Of a DNA stretch of 20,049 bases, positions 1 to 7,764 are shown piece after piece. How positions within the stretch are numbered: the stretch's first letter is position 1; each line of letters begins with the position of its first letter. The notes beneath the pieces are model-generated. The model was not told the origin of the DNA. It saw only the letters and a program-made list of their open reading frames with translations, and made no database searches. Source of the DNA: Mariaggregatimicrobium sp964498785 (GTDB lineage: Bacteria > Zhuqueibacterota > Zhuqueibacteria > Thermofontimicrobiales > Thiofontviventaceae); contig CAZCJL010000117.1 of NCBI GenBank assembly GCA_964498785.1, positions 1 to 20,049 of the forward strand, read 5' to 3'. Both the position numbers and the translations under genes were made by a program.

Positions 1-1
1 A

Positions 2-76
2 TACGACATAGCGGCAATCGCCCATATCTACCATAAAATATTGAGAAGATACCAACCGAAAATTATAACCAATTGA
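2..76 (+). CDS. Possible 3' end of a plus-strand gene cut by the window edge
   Basis: One frame is open from the left edge to a TGA at 74-76 and reads as 24 residues of ordinary protein-like composition (Asp-Ile-Ala-Ala-Ile-Ala-His-Ile-Tyr near the start, a basic Lys-Ile-Leu-Arg-Arg stretch, Ile-Thr-Asn at the end). It is followed by two tandem hairpins, as expected behind a gene end that converges on the minus-strand unit to the right. No family is recognisable from so short a piece. A minus-strand reading starting at 34 and running off the edge is also open, so the strand is not certain. Confidence 0.3.
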   Translation, partial: YDIAAIAHIYHKILRRYQPKIITN

Positions 77-105
77 ATTTATTCAACTTTTAACCGGACA
101 GTAGT

Positions 106-151
106 AGGTGTTTTTTTATTACAAATACCTCAGGGCTGTATCAAAAGCCCT
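106..151. terminator. Tandem hairpins between convergent genes, possible terminator region
   Basis: Two inverted repeats lie back to back: AGGTGTTT (106-113) with AAATACCT (123-130), allowing one G-U pair, and AGGGCT (132-137) with AGCCCT (146-151). They sit in the gap downstream of the minus-strand kinase and of the putative plus-strand gene end. Neither has a clean T tract immediately after it on either strand, so termination is inferred from position and structure only. The rest of 77-223 is AT-rich and holds nothing else I can name. Confidence 0.35.
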
Positions 152-223
152 CTAAAATAATCGAATATCTTTTTTTGCAATCAGTTTTTACAATTTTAGC
201 GATTGCACTTATTAGAACCAGAT

Positions 224-370
224 TCAAACGAAAACAAGATGAATGCAGCTTTTTTGCTTAAGCAAATCCAGTAATGAACTGAATACTTCTTCGGTGATAT
301 CTTTGAAATATTCACTTCGAAAACGATTGATGTGCGGTTGTTTTTTTCTTTTAAGAGTGGGGTGTATCAT
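224..370 (-). CDS. Candidate 48-aa small protein overlapping the end of the histidine kinase
   Basis: The ORF starts with ATG at 370-368, inside the last codons of the kinase but in another frame, and stops with TGA at 226-224. It encodes 48 residues: a basic start (Lys-Arg-Lys-Lys), then a plausible amphipathic helix with Glu-Tyr-Phe-Lys-Asp-Ile-Thr-Glu-Glu and Ser-Leu-Leu-Asp-Leu-Leu-Lys. Codon use looks coding. No Shine-Dalgarno is visible and the start is next to a run of eight A residues on the coding strand, so this could instead be a frameshifted extension of the kinase, or chance. No family is recognised. Confidence 0.3.
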   Translation of the reverse strand: MIHPTLKRKKQPHINRFRSEYFKDITEEVFSSLLDLLKQKSCIHLVFV

Positions 371-1997
371 TTTTTTTCAATAACTCATGAAGGGTATCGC
401 TCAGATCTTCAATTTTATATGGCTTCCTCACAACGCCGGCAAAACCGTGTTCCTTATAATGAGCCATTATCGGATCGTTGGAATAACCGCTGGAAACGAT
501 AGCCGGTACATTCGGATCTATTTCATGCAATTTATTGATTGCCTCTTTCCCCCCTTTGTGTCCTTTTATTGTTAAATCCACGATCACCGCATCAAACGGG
601 TGTTGAATCATTCTGGCTTTCTTGAACATTTCAATCGCTTCTTCTCCGTTACTGGCAAGTTCTACTTCATACCCGAGTCTGGTGAGTATCCGCCGGGCAA
701 GTTTTCTGATAAACGCTTCATCATCAATAACCAAAATTCTACCATGGCCGGGGAGAAGGGAGTTGTTGTGTTGGATGGGATTTTCTTTTCGTTTCGCTAA
801 TGCCGGGAGATAAATTGCAAACGTTGTTCCCTCTCCGATTTTTGAATCAACTGTAATATGCCCGTTGTGATTTTTTATAATCGAAAAAGAAGTTGCAAGC
901 CCCAGTCCATGTCCTTTTTTCTTAGTAGTAAAATAAGGATCGAAAATTTTGGAAAGATGTTCTTCCGAAATTCCAATGCCGTAATCTTTAATGGTCACCA
1001 CGATATATTTGCCTGGCTTGAGGTTGGCGACTATATTTTTAGTTATGCCGTGATTATGAAGGGAAATTTCGAGCATTCCTCCCTCTGGCATGGCCTGGGC
1101 GGCATTGATTATCAGATTATTAATAACCTGATGGATTTGTACCTGATCGATCCTGGCATTCCACAAATCGTCGTCAATGTTGAACACTGGTTTGATATTT
1201 GAACCGCGCAATGAAAAATTGGCGGACTCCACAACAAGCTCTGCTATTGAAACGGGCGCCAGGATAGGCAATCCGCCTTTTGAAAAAGTCAGCAATTGAT
1301 TGGTTAAATTTCGCGCCTGAATGGATGCTCGCTCAGCCTGCGCCAAAATCTCAACTAAATAGTGATCTGGCTCCAGCTCCAATTTTGCCAGCGAGATATT
1401 TCCCAGGATTGCGGTGAGAATGTTGTTGAAATCGTGGGCAATACCGCCGGCCAATAAACCAACTGATTCCAATTTTTTGATCTTTAATAATTCTTCCTCT
1501 AATTTTCGTTTTTCTGTAATGTCAATACCTGTGCAAATAAACCAATGATTTTTATTCGATTCATCCTTCAGGCTGGTACTTGACCATGAAATGGTATGTC
1601 TGGTTCCATTTCGATTGATCCAGCAATATTCGAACTGATTCGGAATTGGGGAAGTGTTCAGTAATTTTAAAAATGAATTTTCCTGAGAAAATTGGCTGTT
1701 GCAAAACGGAAGTGTGTGGATATAACGGCCAACGATTTCTTCGCTCGAATAACCAGTAATGATTTCGCATGCTTTATTAAAATTCTCAACGCGCCCTTGC
1801 TTGTCCAGCACTAATATAAGAGATCCCGCAGTCTGCAAAATACTGGTCGTAAAATCGCGTTCTTTTTTCAGGCGATTATAATTAATGACGACAGTCAGCA
1901 GAAGCGACAAAATGAGAGTTAGAATAACTCCTGTGCCAATTAAATAGACCAGAATATTTGTCAGTGTCGTTTCGATAGGAATCCTCCTGCATAACAT
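351..1997 (-). CDS. PAS-domain hybrid sensor histidine kinase with C-terminal receiver
   Basis: This 548-aa hybrid two-component kinase is probably anchored in the inner membrane. It has one hydrophobic segment (about residues 12-38), a PAS/PAC domain (about 48-165), a HisKA domain with phosphoacceptor His188 in GIAHDFNN, an HATPase domain with N box NNLIINAAQAM (293-303), G1 DYGIGI (338-343) and G2 GHGLGL (362-367), and a receiver domain (about 418-545) with acidic pair Asp425/Asp426, phosphoacceptor Asp474 and Lys525. No DNA-binding output domain is present, so the signal must leave by phosphotransfer or partner binding. The gene overlaps the upstream membrane-protein gene by 37 bases and is probably co-expressed with it. 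The ATG at 1997 has no ribosome binding site; a perfect AGGAGG lies inside the ORF just after it, so the true start may be slightly downstream. The ligand is unknown. Confidence 0.93.
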   Translation of the reverse strand: MLCRRIPIETTLTNILVYLIGTGVILTLILSLLLTVVINYNRLKKERDFTTSILQTAGSLILVLDKQGRVENFNKACEIITGYSSEEIVGRYIHTLPFCNSQFSQENSFLKLLNTSPIPNQFEYCWINRNGTRHTISWSSTSLKDESNKNHWFICTGIDITEKRKLEEELLKIKKLESVGLLAGGIAHDFNNILTAILGNISLAKLELEPDHYLVEILAQAERASIQARNLTNQLLTFSKGGLPILAPVSIAELVVESANFSLRGSNIKPVFNIDDDLWNARIDQVQIHQVINNLIINAAQAMPEGGMLEISLHNHGITKNIVANLKPGKYIVVTIKDYGIGISEEHLSKIFDPYFTTKKKGHGLGLATSFSIIKNHNGHITVDSKIGEGTTFAIYLPALAKRKENPIQHNNSLLPGHGRILVIDDEAFIRKLARRILTRLGYEVELASNGEEAIEMFKKARMIQHPFDAVIVDLTIKGHKGGKEAINKLHEIDPNVPAIVSSGYSNDPIMAHYKEHGFAGVVRKPYKIEDLSDTLHELLKKNDTPHS

Positions 1998-2560
1998 AAG
2001 TTAGATAAAATATTTATCATATTATGCGGTGACCAAAGATAAATAGTTGCCAGAGCGAATGTAAAAAAATTACCAGCAGAGTACATTAAAATTGCAAAGG
2101 ATACCCAAAATCGATGGTCATGGAAAATTCCGGTTAAATTGTCTTGCATTATTTGAAATAGAGTAAGCAGCGAAAGTCCGGTAAGCAAAGTGCTGCAGAG
2201 AGCAGACGTGTAATTATCAAACAGAAGAAATTTTTCGATGGTGAATTTTGATATTATCCAAATCATTGCAAATACAAAGATGCTAGTAAGTAAGATAATT
2301 TTAGATAACTTAACTTGTTGCCAATTCGCTAAAATATATGTTAGAAAAAAATACTCTAATAATGTGTAAATGTGAAAAACCCACATATTATTTAACTGAT
2401 GCAAGGCCAGAATAGTGGCCGTTGCATCAGTTAAAATTTTTACAATGATGAAAATAAAAAGAATTTTCAAGTTTTTATCCAGCGCCCGAAAAAAAATAAT
2501 GCCCGTAATAAACGGAATGTAACTTGAAATTATTGAAAAGTAATCATATATTGGTAGCAA
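1961..2560 (-). CDS. Polytopic membrane protein upstream of the histidine kinase
   Basis: The 199-aa product is very hydrophobic, with about six membrane segments (roughly residues 8-25, 32-52, 61-79, 87-104, 118-137 and 150-175) and a last short hydrophobic stretch near 182-195. The motif HIYTLLEYFFL (63-73) and the pattern FW...GNFFTFAL resemble a small membrane-protein family that I recall lying directly upstream of PAS histidine kinases in Bacteroidota; this is recollection, not a search. It overlaps the kinase gene by 37 bases and follows the PCPPHC-protein gene by 13 bases. It may act as the membrane sensor or as a partner of the kinase, which has only one membrane segment of its own. 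No enzymatic motif is visible. Confidence 0.8.
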   Translation of the reverse strand: MLPIYDYFSIISSYIPFITGIIFFRALDKNLKILFIFIIVKILTDATATILALHQLNNMWVFHIYTLLEYFFLTYILANWQQVKLSKIILLTSIFVFAMIWIISKFTIEKFLLFDNYTSALCSTLLTGLSLLTLFQIMQDNLTGIFHDHRFWVSFAILMYSAGNFFTFALATIYLWSPHNMINILSNLCYAGGFLSKRH

Positions 2561-2573
2561 AAAACAACGCTCC

Positions 2574-2888
2574 TTAGCTATTCAATGCATTCTCATTAGC
2601 GCAATGCGGTGGACAGGGTACAGAGCGTTCGGCAATCTCTCCGTCAATGATGTCATTGCCAGCAGAGTTTGCTCCAACCAGGATGATGACTGGCGTCCCG
2701 TCATCTTCTTCGCCATAATAAAAGCGAATGCCCACGCATCCGTCCTGATCTAAAATACGAAGCATCGCTTCTTTTCCGAAAAATCCGCCTTTAATGACTT
2801 CCGCGCCAGCTTTTTCGCGGTAATTTTTTGTCAATTTACTGGCCTCAGCCAGGGCGATTGTGTGATCTTCTGAACCTGTAAAAGACAT
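2574..2888 (-). CDS. Small PCPPHC-motif protein, first gene of the kinase unit
   Basis: This is a 104-aa soluble protein with no signal peptide or membrane segment. The central part (GCVGIRFYYG, residues 50-59, and VIILVGANSAGNDI, 67-80) predicts beta strands, and the C-terminus carries PCPPHC (91-96) with Cys92 and Cys96, plus Cys51; these could bind a metal or form a disulfide. I recall similar small proteins in Bacteroidota, also of unknown function. I chose the ATG at 2888 because AGGAGG sits six bases upstream of it (TACTTT spacer); a longer reading from a TTG at 2951 would run through the leader hairpin. It is followed after 13 bases by the membrane-protein gene, so a sensor-unit role is inferred from context only. 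Confidence 0.8.
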   Translation of the reverse strand: MSFTGSEDHTIALAEASKLTKNYREKAGAEVIKGGFFGKEAMLRILDQDGCVGIRFYYGEEDDGTPVIILVGANSAGNDIIDGEIAERSVPCPPHCANENALNS

Positions 2889-2938
2889 AAAGTACCTCCT
2901 TATTATGTTGAACAATTGTTTGATATAGTTAATTAAAT

Positions 2939-2970
2939 AAAAAAAGCACAATCCTTCTTAAAAATTGTGC
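2939..2970 (-). terminator. Terminator-like hairpin with T7 in the leader of the kinase unit (candidate attenuator)
   Basis: On the minus strand GCACAAT (2970-2964) pairs perfectly with ATTGTGC (2952-2946) around an 11-base loop and is followed at once by seven T residues (2945-2939). This is the shape of an intrinsic terminator, yet it lies between a good promoter (3024-3052) and the first gene (start 2888). A second copy of the left arm, GGACAATTTTTGAGG, lies just upstream (about 2988-2974) and could compete for the right arm. A palindrome AACAATTGTT follows at 2911-2920. This suggests regulated readthrough, but the regulator is not evident. Confidence 0.5.
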
Positions 2971-3023
2971 CTCCCTCAAAAATTGTCCTAACTTAACATA
3001 GCGACCATACTTATATTATATTT

Positions 3024-3052
3024 AATATAGAAATAATATCATTAAATTGCAA
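3024..3052 (-). promoter_or_regulatory. Sigma70-like promoter for the PCPPHC / membrane protein / kinase unit
   Basis: On the minus strand TTGCAA (3052-3047) is followed by a 17-base spacer and TATATT (3029-3024). The predicted start near 3017 gives a leader of about 130 bases before the ATG at 2888, which contains the terminator-like hairpin. The surrounding divergent gap (2889-3195) is very AT-rich and holds this promoter and the one for the symporter. Confidence 0.45.
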
Positions 3053-3110
3053 GTTAAATTTACAATTACCAATTTTTATCGAGATATATGATGATGTAGT
3101 ATTTCGTTTC

Positions 3111-3139
3111 TTGACTTTGAAATATTTTTTTCTTATTTT
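3111..3139 (+). promoter_or_regulatory. Sigma70-like promoter for the first sodium:solute symporter
   Basis: TTGACT (3111-3116), a 17-base spacer and TATTTT (3134-3139) lie about 60 bases before the symporter start. The same two hexamers with the same spacing lie in front of the other symporter in the window (10389-10417, minus strand). Confidence 0.45.
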
Positions 3140-3195
3140 TCATTGCTTTTAAAAAAAGAATAAATTTTTACCTGTTATCATGCCTCGGAGGATTT

Positions 3196-4809
3196 ATGGG
3201 ATTTACCGCGATTGATTTTCTGGTCGTTATTATCTATCTGATTGGCGTTACGGTTTTTGGAAGTTGGCTCGGGAAATTACAAAAGGATACTAAAGATTAT
3301 TTTCTCGGAGATCGACAGTTGCCATGGGGAGCGGTAAGTTTTTCTGTGGTCGCAACGGAAACGAGCACGCTGACATTTATTAGCATTCCGGGATTAGCGT
3401 ATGTTACCAATCTCAATTTTCTGCAATTAACCATCGGTTATTTACTCGGTCGAATTGTAATTAGCTTTGTGCTTCTCCCTGCTTATTATAAAGGAGAAAT
3501 GTTTACCGCGTATACATTTTTAGGTCGACGGTTTGGGCCGCATATCCGGAATTTCGCATCCATAGTGTTTCAGATTACAAGATTATTGGCAGATGGTGTT
3601 CGCCTGTTTGCCACTGCAATCCCTTTATCTGTGATAACAGGATGGAGTTATCCGGTTTCCATAACAGTTATCGGTATATTGACAATTATTTATACATACA
3701 TTGGCGGTATAAAGGCTGTTGTGTGGATCGATGTTATTCAGATGTTTATTTATCTAATCGGCGCGCTCGTTGCCGCTGTATTTATTTTAAATCAGTTACC
3801 TGGTGGTTGGACTGATGTAATTGCCGCGGCTGTACCCGACCAAAAATTCCAGATTTTCAATTGGGGTTTTGAAAAAGGCGTCAGTGAATTTTTCAAAATA
3901 AATTATACAGTTATCGGCGGAATACTTGGCGGAGCTTTTTTATCCATGGCGTCGCACGGTACAGACCAGCTTATTGTCCAGCGATTATTATCGTGTAAAA
4001 ATCTGCGCGACAGTCAGAAGGCACTCATATCAAGCGGCGTCCTTGTCATTTTTCAATTTGCTCTTTTCTTAGTTGTCGGATTAATGTTGTTTGCGTTCTA
4101 TGGCGGAAAGTACATCGGCCAGGGTTCGTCGTTTTTAACGTCATCGGATCAGTTGTTCCCATTATTTATTGTGGAAGCACTACCTCCCGGTCTTTCGGGG
4201 ATCATTATTGCCGGGATATTTGCTGCTGCAATGTCTACCCTCAGCGGCTCACTAAATTCTCTGGCATCTTCGACAATGCTTGATTTGTATAAATCGTATT
4301 TTGGGAAAGGTAATACGCCTCAAAAAGATTTGTTGATTTCTCGTATTATTACAGCAGTATGGGGCTGTGTGTTCATCGGCGGAGCAATGTTATTTAAGGA
4401 TCAAAATAATCCTGTGGTTGAATTAGGGCTCAGTATTGCTTCGTTTACGTATGGTGGATTGCTGGGCGCATTTTTTCTGGGAGTGTTTTTTAAAAAAGTG
4501 CGGGAAAATGCCGCGCTCATCGCAATGTGGGCTGCCATCTTTTTTATGTCGTGGATTGTTGGTATTCAGGGAACAACCCAGTACGTTATTATCGCAATTA
4601 ATTTGGTCGCATTCATTTGGTTATTTTTTAAAACAGACGACAAAAAGGAACATATCGCGCTGGCAATTCTATTGGTTTTTATTATTACCTTTATCCGGGA
4701 AGTGACGCCATTTCGGTTTGCATGGCCGTGGTACGTGCTCATTGGGAGTGTTATCACCTTATTTCTCGGAGTAATGCTCGATCTTTTTATCAATCGAGGA
4801 AAGCGTTGA
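3196..4809 (+). CDS. Sodium:solute symporter (SSS/SLC5 family)
   Basis: This 537-aa inner-membrane transporter has about 13-14 hydrophobic segments along its whole length, as usual for the SSS family, and should couple sodium entry to uptake of a small solute. Family marks are GGIKAVVWIDVIQ in the first half and AAAMSTLSGSLNSLASSTMLDLY (split here by its Ser347, Thr348 and Ser350), where the Ser/Thr residues correspond to the Na2 sodium site known in SLC5 structures. It looks closest to the glucose/inositol-like SLC5 branch, but the substrate cannot be read from sequence. The start is supported by GGAGG four to five bases upstream of ATG. It is transcribed alone, between a divergent promoter region and a strong terminator. 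Confidence 0.93.
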   Translation: MGFTAIDFLVVIIYLIGVTVFGSWLGKLQKDTKDYFLGDRQLPWGAVSFSVVATETSTLTFISIPGLAYVTNLNFLQLTIGYLLGRIVISFVLLPAYYKGEMFTAYTFLGRRFGPHIRNFASIVFQITRLLADGVRLFATAIPLSVITGWSYPVSITVIGILTIIYTYIGGIKAVVWIDVIQMFIYLIGALVAAVFILNQLPGGWTDVIAAAVPDQKFQIFNWGFEKGVSEFFKINYTVIGGILGGAFLSMASHGTDQLIVQRLLSCKNLRDSQKALISSGVLVIFQFALFLVVGLMLFAFYGGKYIGQGSSFLTSSDQLFPLFIVEALPPGLSGIIIAGIFAAAMSTLSGSLNSLASSTMLDLYKSYFGKGNTPQKDLLISRIITAVWGCVFIGGAMLFKDQNNPVVELGLSIASFTYGGLLGAFFLGVFFKKVRENAALIAMWAAIFFMSWIVGIQGTTQYVIIAINLVAFIWLFFKTDDKKEHIALAILLVFIITFIREVTPFRFAWPWYVLIGSVITLFLGVMLDLFINRGKR

Positions 4810-4816
4810 TTAAAGG

Positions 4817-4868
4817 CGGGGCTGTATTAATAATTTCATTATAGAAATTGAGGTTTAATACAGCCCCG
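4817..4868. terminator. Strong bidirectional terminator between convergent genes
   Basis: A perfect 13-base inverted repeat, CGGGGCTGTATTA (4817-4829) with TAATACAGCCCCG (4856-4868), encloses a nested stem AATTTC (4832-4837) / GAAATT (4844-4849). It lies between the symporter stop at 4809 and the minus-strand protease stop at 4885, so it can serve both. T-rich stretches follow loosely on each strand rather than as a pure tract. Confidence 0.8.
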
Positions 4869-4884
4869 ATCAATCTGATTTTAT

Positions 4885-5901
4885 TTAAAATGTGATATTC
4901 AGTAATTCCAGTACCGCATCGATCGGACTATGAACCGTCACTTCATCAGAGCCGGCGAATAGCAGGCCGACTGCTTTGTTTTCATTCCCGTCAACTAACA
5001 GCGAACCTGAATCGCCGGGTTGCGACATATTAGACGTTAGAATCTGGTTTTGAAATTCTGCAACCGCGCCGCCGCCGTATCCAACCTGAATTGTAACATC
5101 CAGAGCATCGATAGTGCCGGTTGTGGTACCAGTGGTTCTGCCGCTTTTACGCACTGCCATTCCAAGCTCTGCTCGTTTAGTCCCGTCTATTTTCCCAATA
5201 TCAATTATTTCGTCATCAATCGCGCTGCTATCAACAGGTTTGGCTACTGCAGCATCAACTAAATTGGCTGCTTGTGAAACGCGTTTTGTGTACAATCGAC
5301 TTTTTGAGCCAACAAGTTTGGCAGCGACATTTAGGATTGATGACAGGCAATTCGCAAACGGACAAATATCATTGTCTCCATCGCCCCCGGTACTCATTTC
5401 AATTCTGATAAATCGTTCCAGGGTCGCAATGGTATCCTGGGGAGCTCGTCCGCCGTCCGCAGGGCCTGGTTGAACAATTGCATCGCCTTTAAAGGCACTA
5501 TTGCTGTTTGCCATTACATGGTTGTTGGATAGTATCAGTTGTTGCCCGGTTGTGATATCTTTAACAATCGCTCCAAGAGTTCCGGCTGTTATCAAATAAT
5601 GGCCAATACTCACACCACCGGGAGCAGGACGCCAGCGACTTGTCCGTCTCTGGAGAGCAACTACTTTCCCAATGGATTTAACATCGGTTCTAATATTTTG
5701 AACTTCAGTCGGGATTATGTCTTTTTTATCGAGTTGATTTATGGGCTGTTTCTCCCGTACAAACACCAACAGACATTTTTCAGCGGTCTTTTCGCCGGCT
5801 TTATATCGAAAGCCCTGTCCCAGGCCAACCACATTTTTCTTCTTTAACATGGCGTCTTTCACTTTTTGCTGAACCACCTGAATCTCTTTGTTGATTATCA
5901 T
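4885..5901 (-). CDS. Cytosolic trypsin-fold serine protease-like protein
   Basis: The 338-aa protein has a chymotrypsin-type catalytic triad: His128 in LSNNHVMA, Asp216 in LVDAAVAKP and Ser298 in QPGDSGS. The N-terminus carries a conserved-looking segment, VVGLGQGFRYKAGEKTAEK (residues 24-42), leading into a strand with LLVFVREKQP, as in bacterial S1-like proteins that I recall as related to plant NAL1-type proteases. There is no signal peptide, so it should act in the cytoplasm, unusual for trypsin-like enzymes. Cys180 and Cys185 lie in an insertion between His and Asp. The start at 5901 has a perfect AAGGAGG six bases upstream. It lies 17 bases after the DUF885 lipoprotein gene and is probably co-transcribed with it; substrate unknown. 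Confidence 0.85.
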   Translation of the reverse strand: MIINKEIQVVQQKVKDAMLKKKNVVGLGQGFRYKAGEKTAEKCLLVFVREKQPINQLDKKDIIPTEVQNIRTDVKSIGKVVALQRRTSRWRPAPGGVSIGHYLITAGTLGAIVKDITTGQQLILSNNHVMANSNSAFKGDAIVQPGPADGGRAPQDTIATLERFIRIEMSTGGDGDNDICPFANCLSSILNVAAKLVGSKSRLYTKRVSQAANLVDAAVAKPVDSSAIDDEIIDIGKIDGTKRAELGMAVRKSGRTTGTTTGTIDALDVTIQVGYGGGAVAEFQNQILTSNMSQPGDSGSLLVDGNENKAVGLLFAGSDEVTVHSPIDAVLELLNITF

Positions 5902-5918
5902 GTGGATCCTCCTTAAAA

Positions 5919-7691
5919 TTACTTGTTCTTTTGTAAGTTATCATTTAATAACTCGTTAGTTAAAAATGTTATTGGAATCGCGCCTTCTTCTAATAACAGA
6001 TTTAAAAATTCGGAACGACTAAAATTGATTCCTTCCGAACTAAGACTTTTATAATAAAAGTCCCGAATATGTGTATAGCCACGAAGGGGAAGAATATGAT
6101 AACCTGGATGTAATCGTATTTTTGTAAAATGTTCTTCCGCATTATCCCAATCCATAAAACCATCTCCGATGAGCATATTTAGAGCGCCTGTCTTTGATAA
6201 TTGGCCTGTATGAAATTTAATATCAATTATCGCTGAAATAACAGCTCTTAAATAATTGACCAATTGAAGTAAATTAATTTTTTGATCATAGCCTCCGTAG
6301 CCTGCTTCCACCATTATAAAACCAGAAAATAAAGACCATCCTTCGATAAATGTTTTATCCGGAAAAATTTTTCGTATTAAAGAAGGATTTTGTTTAATGT
6401 TAGCATCCAGCAGAATTTTACCAGGAGATATATTCTGGATTGCTAAAATTTGTAATGTTGTTTTATTTAAATTTTTTAAAAATGATATTTGTTCGAGCCA
6501 GGTCAAGTTGTCTGGTAACGATTTTAAATAAAAATAATAATCAGAATTATCTGCAAACGGACCGGGATAATCAATGTAAACTAAATCAGGACAAATATTC
6601 CATAACGGAGATCGTTCCAATTGAACTTCATAATCAATTTTCGCGGAAATGAGCCCCCTGGTATTGATGAACCGATCAATTTCTGTTAAAATGTTTTTAA
6701 GTGTCGTAATTAGTTTATCGTTCTGAGTATAATTATTAGAAATCTTTTCCAGCACTTGCTCGGTTGATCGATGTGTCCTTAAATAATTGACATTCTTTTG
6801 GTTATAGATATCCTCATAAAGAGTGGTTGAAATTTGCATCAATTCTCCCACACACCATTGATATTCATCAGCAGCAAGCAGTAGCAAACTGTCGATGCCA
6901 GCGTTAATATGGAACTGATTCTTCAAAATACCTGCATATACTTCTTCTCCGAGAACAGCGATTTTTGGACTATCTGGTAACAATTTAGTTTCAAAATGCT
7001 TGTGCAATGCAGTCAAAGAATCGCCTGTTATTTGCTGAAGTTTTATCAGGCTGTCTTTGTAAGCCGGAAATTGATGAAGCACATTCGTTGTAACAGTCGT
7101 CAATAGGTAGCGAAGTGACGTAATTTCATCAAGCCCGTGTTCAATGGCAGTTCGGTGACAATTTTGCAGATTTGCCTTCTCCTGGGAGATTAATTCAGGA
7201 AGTTGTTTCAGACGTGACAATAAGTTTTGGCAATCTTTTTCCGTTATTTTGCTCTGGCGGGCAATGGTGAAAATCGCGTCCCTGATTAGCGAATGATAAA
7301 AAGCAGGGCTGCGCTCCCAAATCCGATATTGCTCCAAATTCCAGATTTCCATGGAAATATGTGAGTGCAGAATACTATAATCTATTTTGTCCGGTTTTGA
7401 AAGCGTTCTAATATCTAACTGCTGAAGATTTTCCTGAAAACCTTTTAATATTTTAATCTTTGCGGCAATGGACTCAACGCTCCAATTATCCAATTGCACA
7501 TCAAGTTGATGAATGCCCGACAATGAAGCTTCTGTCGGATTTGATTTTATATAATAATCAACATATGACCGAGCTAACGTATCCAACTTATCACGAGAAC
7601 GATCTTTTTCGCATGATGCAAAAATAATCGCGATGATAGCGAAAAAAAGCGTTCGCAGGAAAATATTATAAACTCGGTTTTTATGTAACAT
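5919..7691 (-). CDS. DUF885-family lipoprotein with degenerate metal-binding motif
   Basis: The 590-aa protein starts with a lipoprotein signal peptide: basic start, hydrophobic residues 11-24, and lipobox FASC with Cys27. The rest is mostly helical and matches DUF885, a family of zinc-peptidase-like proteins, by EGWSLFSGFIMVEAGYG (450-466) and the downstream pattern RLHPGYHILPLRGYTHIRDF (526-545). In usual members a HExxPGHH-type motif precedes the EGW block by about 25 residues. Here the equivalent stretch is QNISPGKI (419-426), so both His pairs and the Glu are missing. It may be a non-catalytic binding protein. A GGAAG lies about seven bases before the ATG. It sits 73 bases after the yciO-like gene and 17 bases before the protease gene. 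Confidence 0.78.
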   Translation of the reverse strand: MLHKNRVYNIFLRTLFFAIIAIIFASCEKDRSRDKLDTLARSYVDYYIKSNPTEASLSGIHQLDVQLDNWSVESIAAKIKILKGFQENLQQLDIRTLSKPDKIDYSILHSHISMEIWNLEQYRIWERSPAFYHSLIRDAIFTIARQSKITEKDCQNLLSRLKQLPELISQEKANLQNCHRTAIEHGLDEITSLRYLLTTVTTNVLHQFPAYKDSLIKLQQITGDSLTALHKHFETKLLPDSPKIAVLGEEVYAGILKNQFHINAGIDSLLLLAADEYQWCVGELMQISTTLYEDIYNQKNVNYLRTHRSTEQVLEKISNNYTQNDKLITTLKNILTEIDRFINTRGLISAKIDYEVQLERSPLWNICPDLVYIDYPGPFADNSDYYFYLKSLPDNLTWLEQISFLKNLNKTTLQILAIQNISPGKILLDANIKQNPSLIRKIFPDKTFIEGWSLFSGFIMVEAGYGGYDQKINLLQLVNYLRAVISAIIDIKFHTGQLSKTGALNMLIGDGFMDWDNAEEHFTKIRLHPGYHILPLRGYTHIRDFYYKSLSSEGINFSRSEFLNLLLEEGAIPITFLTNELLNDNLQKNK

Positions 7692-7764
7692 TCTAATGCT
7701 TCCGGTTAATTATTGAGCGTATTTCAATTATAAATATATTACATTCAACTTCGAATTGCAGTCA

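Noticed and set aside
858..1202. 114-codon plus-strand frame opposite the kinase
   Set aside because: It lies antisense to the HATPase domain and shows no domain or start signal of its own.
2889..2951. Longer start (TTG at 2951) for the PCPPHC protein
   Set aside because: The extension runs through the leader hairpin and T tract, and AGGAGG is placed perfectly for the ATG at 2888.
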